This document shows positions 1 through 4,257 of a stretch of 6,410 nucleotides of DNA, piece after piece. The stretch spans positions 1 through 6,410 of the forward strand of contig SKWV01000498.1 of NCBI GenBank assembly GCA_007128755.1. The letters run 5' to 3'. The position numbers were made by a program, and so were the translations under genes. Position 1 is the first letter of the stretch, and every line of letters begins with the position of its first letter. This DNA is from Trueperaceae bacterium (GTDB lineage Bacteria; Deinococcota; Deinococci; Deinococcales; Trueperaceae). The notes beneath the pieces are model-generated. The model made no database searches. It had not been told where the DNA came from and was given only the letters and a program-made list of their open reading frames with translations.

Positions 1-25
1 CCCGCGCGCGCCGCCAGCCGCAATC

Positions 26-742
26 CTAGTCCAAGCACGTGATCTCGCTGACGAAGCCCTTGAACTTCGGGGCGCGCAGCCCCATGCTCTCGTAGAGGCC
101 GTCGGGCAGACCCAGGTCGCCGACGAACAGGCGCCCGACGTGCCCACCGGGTGCCGCGCCGTCCTTGGGCAGGCCGACCGCGACCGTCATCGTGGCGTGC
201 ACGACGTCGCCCGGGATGCTGCCGTCGTCGGCCGAGAGCCCGGTCGGGACGTCGAGCGCGATGACGCACGAACCGTGCCCGACCAGCTGGTTGAGGACCG
301 TGATGACGTCGAGGGTGCGGCCGCGAGGCGGTCCCTCGAGGTTGGTGCCGATCGCCGCGTCGATGACCGCGGCGAACTTCATCTTCGGGAGGCTCGTCTT
401 CACCTTGACGGTGTCGTAGTGACGCAGGTGCTCGAGCTGTTCCTTGGGGGTGCCCGAGTAGTTCTCGGCCTCGTGCGTCGGGACGACCCAGACGCGGCGT
501 CCGTGGGCGGCCAGGAGCCGAGCGGCCGCGAGGCCGCCGGAGCCGTTGTTGCCGCGGCCGGCGACCACGAGCACCGTCCCCTCGGGAGCGTAGGCGTCGA
601 TCACGTTCACGACGTTCCGCGCCGTGTGCTCCACGAGCAGCCGGCTGTCGAGCCCGTACTTGCCCGTGGCGAGCATGATCAGCTGTTGCATCTGCGATCC
701 CGATATGTGTGGCACGTCGTTCCAGGGGACGGTCGGGAACAT
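26..742 (-). CDS. Stand-alone YjeF_N-domain protein, NAD(P)H-hydrate epimerase-like (divergent)
   Basis: The YjeF_N fold interconverts R and S epimers of damaged hydrated NAD(P)H so that a dehydratase can repair them. The 238-residue product has family landmarks: GRGNNGSGG at 62-70 followed by LAAARLL, VIDAAIGTN at 126-134 with the conserved Asp128, DVPTG at 164-168, and GLPKDG near 195, the usual VTFxxPKxG region. The signature is altered: NNGGDG reads NNGSGG, losing the usual Asp, and the N-terminal LMExAG region reads LVEHTA. Many bacteria fuse this domain to an ADP-dependent dehydratase; none is fused here, and only 25 bp lie beyond the stop. I chose ATG 742 because GAGGAG at 751-756 lies 8 nt upstream. 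GTG at 748, only 2 nt from it, would add two residues. It sits 12 bp after yebC. Membership of the fold is fairly sure; epimerase activity is not. Confidence 0.8.
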   Translation of the reverse strand: MFPTVPWNDVPHISGSQMQQLIMLATGKYGLDSRLLVEHTARNVVNVIDAYAPEGTVLVVAGRGNNGSGGLAAARLLAAHGRRVWVVPTHEAENYSGTPKEQLEHLRHYDTVKVKTSLPKMKFAAVIDAAIGTNLEGPPRGRTLDVITVLNQLVGHGSCVIALDVPTGLSADDGSIPGDVVHATMTVAVGLPKDGAAPGGHVGRLFVGDLGLPDGLYESMGLRAPKFKGFVSEITCLD

Positions 743-750
743 TGGCACTT

Positions 751-756
751 CTCCTC
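751..756 (-). promoter_or_regulatory. Shine-Dalgarno of the YjeF_N gene, overlapping the yebC stop
   Basis: On the minus strand GAGGAG lies 8 nt before ATG 742 and overlaps the yebC stop codon (755-757). This decides the start in favour of ATG 742 over GTG 748 and suggests translational coupling within the yebC operon. Confidence 0.65.
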
Positions 757-1489
757 AGCCCACCAGAGTGCCGGCGTGCTCGAGATCGGCGGTGGTGTGA
801 ACGTTCTGGACGTCGTCGAGGTCGTCGAGCGCCTCGACGAACCGGAGCAGACGGTCGGCCTCGTGCGCGGTGAGTGGGGTGAGCGTCTGGGGCACCTTGG
901 TCAACTGTGCGACCTCGTTCTCGAAGCCCGCGGCCTGCAGCGTCTCGGCGACGGCGTACAGGTCGGTGGGCGCCGTGTAGATCGTCGTGGTGCCGTCGTC
1001 GGTCTCGATGTCGAGCGCTCCCGCCTCGATCGCGGCTTCGGTCAGCTCGTCGGCGGTGCTCGCGACGACGATCACACCTCGACTCTCGAACTGCCAGGCG
1101 ACGCTGCCGGAGAGGTTGCCACCGAGCTTGGTGAACACGTGCCGCACCTCGCCCGCCGTGCGGTTGCGGTTGTCGGTGAGGGCCTCGACCAGCACGGCGA
1201 CGCCGTGCGGCCCGTAGCCCTCGTAGAGCACGGTCTCGAACGTCGCGCTGCCGTCGGCCCCGCCGAGGCCGCGTTCGACGGCGCGATCGATGTTGTCGAC
1301 CGGTACGTTGTCGGTCTTCGCCGCAGCGAGCGCGTTCTTGAGGGCCAGATTCGCCGACGGGTCACCTCCACCACCCTCGCGCACCGCGCTCTGGATGGCT
1401 CGGATGTGCTTGCTGATGACCTTGCCGCGTTGGTTGTCGTTCGCGGCCTTCTTGCGCTTGATCTGCGACCATTTGTTATGGCCTGCCAC
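755..1489 (-). CDS. yebC: YebC/PmpR/TACO1-family protein
   Basis: This family was long annotated as a transcriptional regulator. More recent work on YebC and mitochondrial TACO1 links it to the ribosome and to relief of stalling on proline-rich stretches. The 244-residue length is normal. The N terminus shows the family signature, MAGHNKWSQIKRKKAANDNQRG in outline, then NLALKNALAAAK at 47-58 and the VPVDNIDRAVERG helix at 62-74. YEGYGPHG at 89-96 and the GGNLSGSVAWQF segment near 125 mark domains two and three. The start is GTG 1489, fixed by the invariant MAGH opening; a weak AGGA (1494-1497) lies 4 nt upstream. It is the first gene of an operon with the YjeF_N gene and has a candidate -10 box about 80 bp upstream. 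Family assignment is secure. Whether this copy acts on DNA or on ribosomes is not visible. Confidence 0.96.
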   Translation of the reverse strand: MAGHNKWSQIKRKKAANDNQRGKVISKHIRAIQSAVREGGGGDPSANLALKNALAAAKTDNVPVDNIDRAVERGLGGADGSATFETVLYEGYGPHGVAVLVEALTDNRNRTAGEVRHVFTKLGGNLSGSVAWQFESRGVIVVASTADELTEAAIEAGALDIETDDGTTTIYTAPTDLYAVAETLQAAGFENEVAQLTKVPQTLTPLTAHEADRLLRFVEALDDLDDVQNVHTTADLEHAGTLVG

Positions 1490-1569
1490 GCTGTCCTGCC
1501 TCTCGGAACCGCGGCCCCGGCCCCGGCCAGTCTCTCGAACTCCGCCAGGACCGACGCGCGTCGTCTCCT

Positions 1570-1575
1570 AGTGTA
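1570..1575 (-). promoter_or_regulatory. Candidate -10 box of the yebC operon
   Basis: Minus-strand TACACT fits the -10 consensus and predicts a transcript start near 1563 and a leader of about 74 nt before GTG 1489. No convincing -35 box is seen 16-18 nt upstream, where the terminator-like hairpin begins. A perfect 12-bp palindrome (1552-1563) begins at the predicted start point. Confidence 0.4.
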
Positions 1576-1591
1576 CCGCACGCCCGACGGA

Positions 1592-1630
1592 CACGGACGC
1601 GCCGGGCCCACGTCGCCCGGCGCGTCCGTG
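1592..1630 (-). terminator. Strong stem-loop after the DUF4384-like gene
   Basis: CACGGACGCGCCGGG (1592-1606) and CCCGGCGCGTCCGTG (1616-1630) are perfect 15-bp inverted repeats around a 9-nt loop. The hairpin begins 18 nt after the stop of the minus-strand lipoprotein gene. It fits a GC-rich intrinsic terminator or 3'-end stabiliser. There is no T-run on either flank, so classical U-tract termination is not shown. It separates this gene from yebC. Confidence 0.65.
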
Positions 1631-1648
1631 CCTGGCGGTCGGCGGACG

Positions 1649-2164
1649 TCAACGACGAACGACGGTGAAGGTGGTCTCGCGCTGATCGAACACGTCGAAC
1701 AACCGCAGCTCGAGGGTGATCCGCCGCAGCCACGCGTCTCGACCTCGCACGCCGATGTAGACGACGCGCTCGTCGGTCCTGTCGGGCGTGAAGGAGGCGC
1801 GCACGTAGTGCCGGCCGGTCGGCGGATCGACGACGAACTGCTGGCGTGGCGTGATGCCCGAGATCTCCTGGGTGCGGTTCGCCCGGACCCTGATGTTGCG
1901 GGCGAAGACGTAGACCTCACCGTCCGCGTCCAGTGCCGAGAGGGTGACGTACCCGTCGGTATTGGTGCGAACGATGAAGCTGATCGGCTCGCCGACGCGG
2001 TACGCCGCGCCCGCGCCGCGATGCGGCTCGAACACCTCGATCCGCGGCGACGGTGGCCGCACCGTCGGCCGGACCTCCACCCACGGCTCGAACGTGATGG
2101 TGCAAGCGGTCAGCAGCATGGCGAAGACCAACAGTCCCGCAGGACGGAGCGCGAAGACACGCAT
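1649..2164 (-). CDS. DUF4384-like lipoprotein
   Basis: The 171-residue protein is a predicted lipoprotein. A short hydrophobic signal (about residues 9-18) ends in LLTAC, a lipobox with lipidated Cys21, so the mature domain should be anchored to a membrane facing the periplasm or outside. The mature part has the pattern of DUF4384 domains: YRVGEPISFIVRTNTDGYVTL, then a DGEVYVFARN-type strand near 82-91, an Arg/Thr stretch, and a PPTGRHYVRASF segment near 117-128. Such domains are common in Deinococcus-group envelope proteins; their biochemical role is not known to me. ATG 2164 is chosen because it places the signal peptide at the N terminus and has AAAGGGG (2171-2177) 6 nt upstream. An upstream in-frame start at 2224 would put about 20 Arg-rich residues before the signal. 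It follows another lipoprotein gene by 144 bp, and a strong hairpin follows it. Confidence 0.8.
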   Translation of the reverse strand: MRVFALRPAGLLVFAMLLTACTITFEPWVEVRPTVRPPSPRIEVFEPHRGAGAAYRVGEPISFIVRTNTDGYVTLSALDADGEVYVFARNIRVRANRTQEISGITPRQQFVVDPPTGRHYVRASFTPDRTDERVVYIGVRGRDAWLRRITLELRLFDVFDQRETTFTVVRR

Positions 2165-2170
2165 GACGAA

Positions 2171-2177
2171 CCCCTTT
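2171..2177 (-). promoter_or_regulatory. Shine-Dalgarno of the DUF4384-like gene
   Basis: Minus-strand AAAGGGG lies 6 nt before ATG 2164 and fixes that start against the in-frame codon at 2224. Further upstream TAGGCT (2208-2213) could be a -10 box, but no -35 partner is seen, so a separate promoter is unproven. Confidence 0.55.
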
Positions 2178-2263
2178 CGACCGCACGGCAGCGGCCCTCT
2201 ACGCACCAGCCTACGCGAGCGCACCCGCGCGCGGATGGCGGATGCATCATCGTCCGTTCAGGA

Positions 2264-2297
2264 TCGGGGGCCGGCCGAGACGCATCGTCCGGCCCGA
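2264..2297 (-). terminator. Weak stem-loop after the small lipoprotein gene
   Basis: GGGCCGG (2268-2274) pairs with CCGGCCC (2289-2295), with two further pairs after a 2-nt bulge and a 14-nt loop. It lies 11 nt beyond the stop of the small lipoprotein gene. No T-run follows, and in DNA this GC-rich such stems arise by chance, so this is a tentative terminator. Apart from this stem-loop I see no gene in the 144-bp gap at 2165-2308. Confidence 0.25.
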
Positions 2298-2308
2298 GTC
2301 GGAGGCCC

Positions 2309-2647
2309 TCAGGGTGTGGCGGGACCGCGGTCGTACGTCGAGACGAGGTAGGGAAGGCTGGTCTGGTGGTAGCGGCCGCGGTCGTCGTACCAGTAGACGT
2401 AGCTCCCCGCCTGCTGCTCGGAGCCGTCGTCGCTGCGGATCCCGGCGCGTGTGACCTTGCCGTCGACCACGCCCTCGAACATCGTCTTGCCGTCGTAGCT
2501 GTAGACGGTGATGTACATCCTGACGTTGGTGAAGTCCTGGATGCTCCGCCTGATGCGGTTCTGCGTCTCGTTCCGGCACGCCGCCAAGGAACCGGCGACG
2601 ATCAGCAGCGCGACGAGGAGCAGGAGTACCCGGCGTACGGTGATCAT
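2309..2647 (-). CDS. Small predicted lipoprotein of unknown family
   Basis: The 112-residue protein opens with MITVRR, a leucine-rich hydrophobic segment (7-18), and the lipobox SLAAC with lipidated Cys24. The mature part of about 88 residues is polar and tyrosine-rich: VRMYITVYSYDGKTMFEGVV near 43-62 and GSYVYWYDDRGRYHQTSLPYLVSTYD near 81-106. It looks like a small all-beta domain with repeated aromatic strands. I do not recognise the family and assign no function. ATG 2647 is the only start giving a proper signal peptide. No convincing Shine-Dalgarno precedes it, only GGCGAG touching the ATG, and a -10 box (2657-2662) lies 9 nt upstream, so the mRNA leader would be about 3 nt. It is divergent from dnaJ-hspR, with 87 bp between the two starts. 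Confidence 0.75.
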   Translation of the reverse strand: MITVRRVLLLLVALLIVAGSLAACRNETQNRIRRSIQDFTNVRMYITVYSYDGKTMFEGVVDGKVTRAGIRSDDGSEQQAGSYVYWYDDRGRYHQTSLPYLVSTYDRGPATP

Positions 2648-2656
2648 CTCGCCGTG

Positions 2657-2665
2657 AGCATAGCA
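2657..2665 (-). promoter_or_regulatory. Extended -10 promoter of the small lipoprotein gene
   Basis: Minus-strand TGC-TATGCT is an extended -10 element ending 9 nt before ATG 2647. Transcription would begin about 3 nt before the start codon. No good -35 is seen. An inverted repeat GTGAGC-N16-GCTCAC (2654-2681) spans the element, and ACCGGTG occurs twice (2664-2670 and 2679-2685, read on the minus strand). Either could serve as an operator, but both are short. Confidence 0.45.
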
Positions 2666-2696
2666 CCGGTAGCCCGCTCACCGGTCGTCACCTCGA

Positions 2697-2717
2697 CTTG
2701 AGTGCATCACACTCACA
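2697..2717 (+). promoter_or_regulatory. HAIR operator for HspR upstream of dnaJ-hspR
   Basis: CTTGAGT (2697-2703), a 7-nt spacer and ACTCACA (2711-2717) match the published HspR-associated inverted repeat CTTGAGT-N7-ACTCAAG at 12 of 14 fixed positions with the exact spacer. It lies just upstream of the -10 box of dnaJ, where bound repressor would cover the -35 region and exclude RNA polymerase. The second gene of the downstream operon encodes HspR, so autorepression relieved by heat shock is the natural reading. The half-site mismatches are at the last two bases. Confidence 0.85.
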
Positions 2718-2719
2718 TC

Positions 2720-2728
2720 TGCTATGCT
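2720..2728 (+). promoter_or_regulatory. Extended -10 promoter of dnaJ-hspR
   Basis: TGC-TATGCT ends 6 nt before GTG 2735, so transcription would start at or next to the first codon, giving a leaderless mRNA. TTGAGT (2698-2703), inside the HAIR, is a possible -35 but at a long spacing of 19 nt. The eight bases GCTATGCT are an exact inverted copy of those at the divergent lipoprotein promoter. Confidence 0.6.
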
Positions 2729-2734
2729 GCGCGG

Positions 2735-3694
2735 GTGTCGCACGTCCTGAACGACCCCTACCAGGTGCTGGGCATCGAGCGCGACGCCAGCGCCGAGGAC
2801 GTCAAGCGTGCCTACCGTCAGCTGGCGATGCGCTACCACCCCGACCGCAACCCGGGTGACGCCGTCGCCGAGGAGCGCTTCAAGGTCGTCTCCGAGGCCT
2901 ACGCGACCCTGCGCGACCCGGAGTCGAGGCAGCGCTACGACGCCTACGGCCAGGTCGGCCGGCCGGGTGCCGGAGCCACGCCGGACTTCAGCCACGTCGA
3001 CTGGCGCGTCGTGTTCAGCGAAGCCGACGTGCCGATGGACTGGAGCCGCCGCGGTGGCATGCCGACGACCGGCAACCTGATGTTCGACGCCCTGTTCAAG
3101 GGGGTCGCCACCATGTTCCGGCAGGCGGGGCTCCTGCCCGGCGAGGACCGTGAGGTGCCGGTGCGCATCGGCGTCGAGACGGCGCGGAGCGGCGGCTCGC
3201 TGCGCGTGCGGCTGCCCGGGCCGATCCGCTGCGCCACCTGTGGCGGCGCCGGCGCCGATGCCGGAGGAGCGTGCCCCGTCTGTGGCGGTGGCGGCGTGTT
3301 GCGGCGCGGCATGGACGTCGACGTGAGCGTGCCCGCCCGCGTGCGCGAGGGCACGCGACTGCGCCTCGCCGGCATGGGCGGGCCCGGGCAGCCGCCCGGC
3401 GACGCTCACGTCGTGATCGCGCTCGACCTGCCGGCCGGCGTCACGCTCCGCGGCCGCGACCTGCTGACCGAGGTCTTCGTGACGCCCTTCGAGGCCGCGC
3501 GGGGACTCGTGGCGAACGTGCTCGGGGTGCGGGTCGCGGTCGCTGCCGGCGCGAGCGACGGCCAGGAGGTGCGCGTCGCCGGCGGCGGCGTCGGTGGCGA
3601 CCTCATCGTCACGCTCCGCACCGACACCTGGCGCGGCCTCGGTCGAGCCGCGGCGGACCTCGTCAGGTCCGTCGCCCGGAGGCGAAGCGAATGA
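2735..3694 (+). CDS. dnaJ: DnaJ-type (Hsp40) co-chaperone with reduced zinc centre
   Basis: Hsp40 proteins deliver unfolded clients to DnaK and stimulate its ATPase through the J domain. This 319-residue protein has a J domain at about 7-72 with HPD at 35-37. The next stretch (73-138) is not the usual Gly/Phe region; it has scattered aromatics such as DWRVVF and PMDWS. C-terminal domain I starts near VPVRIGVETARSGG (141-154) and carries only two CxxCxGxG-like motifs, CATCGGAG (166-173) and CPVCGGGG (180-187), where classical DnaJ has four. That could bind one zinc instead of two. VPARVREGTRLRLAGMG and GDAHVVIALD complete domain I, and EAARGL, DGQEVRVAGGG and GGDLIVTLRT mark domain II. Total length is below the roughly 375 residues of classical DnaJ. 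GTG 2735 is chosen over GTG 2702 because the latter lies in the HAIR and would place the promoter in coding sequence. It overlaps hspR by 4 nt; no dnaK or grpE is nearby. Confidence 0.92.
   Translation: MSHVLNDPYQVLGIERDASAEDVKRAYRQLAMRYHPDRNPGDAVAEERFKVVSEAYATLRDPESRQRYDAYGQVGRPGAGATPDFSHVDWRVVFSEADVPMDWSRRGGMPTTGNLMFDALFKGVATMFRQAGLLPGEDREVPVRIGVETARSGGSLRVRLPGPIRCATCGGAGADAGGACPVCGGGGVLRRGMDVDVSVPARVREGTRLRLAGMGGPGQPPGDAHVVIALDLPAGVTLRGRDLLTEVFVTPFEAARGLVANVLGVRVAVAAGASDGQEVRVAGGGVGGDLIVTLRTDTWRGLGRAAADLVRSVARRRSE
3678..3682 (+). promoter_or_regulatory. Shine-Dalgarno of hspR inside the end of dnaJ
   Basis: GGAGG lies 8 nt before ATG 3691. It supports this start over the in-frame ATG 3781, which would remove a 30-residue charged extension. 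Confidence 0.7.
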
Positions 3695-4206
3695 GCGACC
3701 GCAAGCGCGACCACGACGCGCCGCGGACCGGCGCGGCCAAGGGTGACGCCGACCACGGCGACCACGAGAGCCAGGATCCGATGGTCGACAAGGACAAGCC
3801 GCTCTACGTGATCAGCGTCGCGGCCGAGCTCGTCGACATGCACCCGCAGACGCTTCGGCTCTACGAGCGCAAGGGCCTGATCGAGCCGTCGCGCTCGGCT
3901 GGCAAGACGCGGCTCTACTCGCAGCGCAACATCGAGCAGCTCCGCGACATCAGGCGACTCACGCAGGAGCTGGGCGTCAACCTGGCCGGTGTCGAGGAGA
4001 TCATCAAGCTCAGGCGCGATCTCGACGAGCTCCAGCACCGCATGGAGCGCCGCATCGGCACGCTCCAGGACCGCATCCAGAGCGAGATGGCGAGCATGCG
4101 CCACGCGCTGCCGGCGCCGCAGGACGAAGGCGACGACGACGACGCGCGCGCCGCGGCCGACGCCGAGGTGCTCGCGGCGCTGCTCAAGCGCCGCTCGCAG
4201 GAGTGA
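3691..4206 (+). CDS. hspR: HspR, MerR-family heat-shock repressor
   Basis: HspR binds HAIR operators and represses chaperone operons, commonly with DnaK as co-repressor, until heat shock occupies the chaperone. The protein has 171 residues. The MerR helix-turn-helix and wing span about 37-105 and carry the HspR hallmark PLYVISVAAELVDMHPQTLR (37-56) followed by LYERKGLIEPSRSAGKTRLYS. GVNLAGVEEII (95-105), also typical of HspR, leads into a dimerising coiled coil at about 106-135 (LRRDLDELQHRMERRIGTLQDRI). No metal-binding cysteines are present, as expected for HspR. Unusual additions are a roughly 30-residue charged His/Asp-rich N-terminal extension and an acidic patch (DEGDDDD, near 145-151) before the C-terminal helix. 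ATG 3691 overlaps the dnaJ stop as ATGA and has its own Shine-Dalgarno. The HAIR upstream of dnaJ makes autoregulation very likely. Confidence 0.95.
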   Translation: MSDRKRDHDAPRTGAAKGDADHGDHESQDPMVDKDKPLYVISVAAELVDMHPQTLRLYERKGLIEPSRSAGKTRLYSQRNIEQLRDIRRLTQELGVNLAGVEEIIKLRRDLDELQHRMERRIGTLQDRIQSEMASMRHALPAPQDEGDDDDARAAADAEVLAALLKRRSQE

Positions 4207-4241
4207 CGGGCCCCGACGGTCCTCCGTAGCCACTCGACCGG

Positions 4242-4250
4242 TGGTAGCGT
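4242..4250 (+). promoter_or_regulatory. Extended -10 promoter of the M20 peptidase gene
   Basis: TGG-TAGCGT ends 7 nt before ATG 4258, predicting a leaderless or nearly leaderless mRNA. No Shine-Dalgarno is seen at normal distance and no clear -35. ACCGGTG (4237-4243) precedes the box with the same spacing as at the small lipoprotein promoter. No obvious terminator lies between hspR and this promoter, so read-through from dnaJ-hspR is also possible. Confidence 0.45.
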
Positions 4251-4257
4251 GCGGTCC

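Noticed and set aside
1511..1528. G-rich run on the minus strand in the yebC leader, possible G-quadruplex
   Set aside because: Only two runs of four G are present, interrupted by CC, so pairing into GGCC/CCGG hairpins is at least as likely.
1072..1920. 282-codon minus-strand frame across the yebC start and the end of the DUF4384-like gene
   Set aside because: It is a Ser/Arg-rich out-of-frame reading of two supported genes and crosses the strong hairpin.
2248..2291. Repeated CATCGTCCG at 2248-2256 and 2283-2291
   Set aside because: Only two copies of nine bases with no symmetry or promoter context; compatible with chance.
140..2701. 853-codon plus-strand open frame
   Set aside because: It runs antisense to four genes with clear family motifs or lipoboxes. 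Its product is an Arg/Val/Asp-rich sequence with no recognisable domain, a usual artefact of GC-rich DNA.
2702..2734. Earlier GTG start for dnaJ
   Set aside because: It would add 11 residues, lies inside the HAIR and upstream of the -10 box, and J domains normally begin close to the DPYQVLGI segment.
3271..4206. Plus-strand frame joining dnaJ to hspR in the hspR frame
   Set aside because: The upstream part is an Arg-rich frame-shifted reading of dnaJ. The ATG with GGAGG at 3691 marks the true hspR start.
4249..4257. Earlier GTG start for the M20 gene
   Set aside because: It overlaps the predicted -10 box and has no ribosome binding site; ATG 4258 is the better choice.
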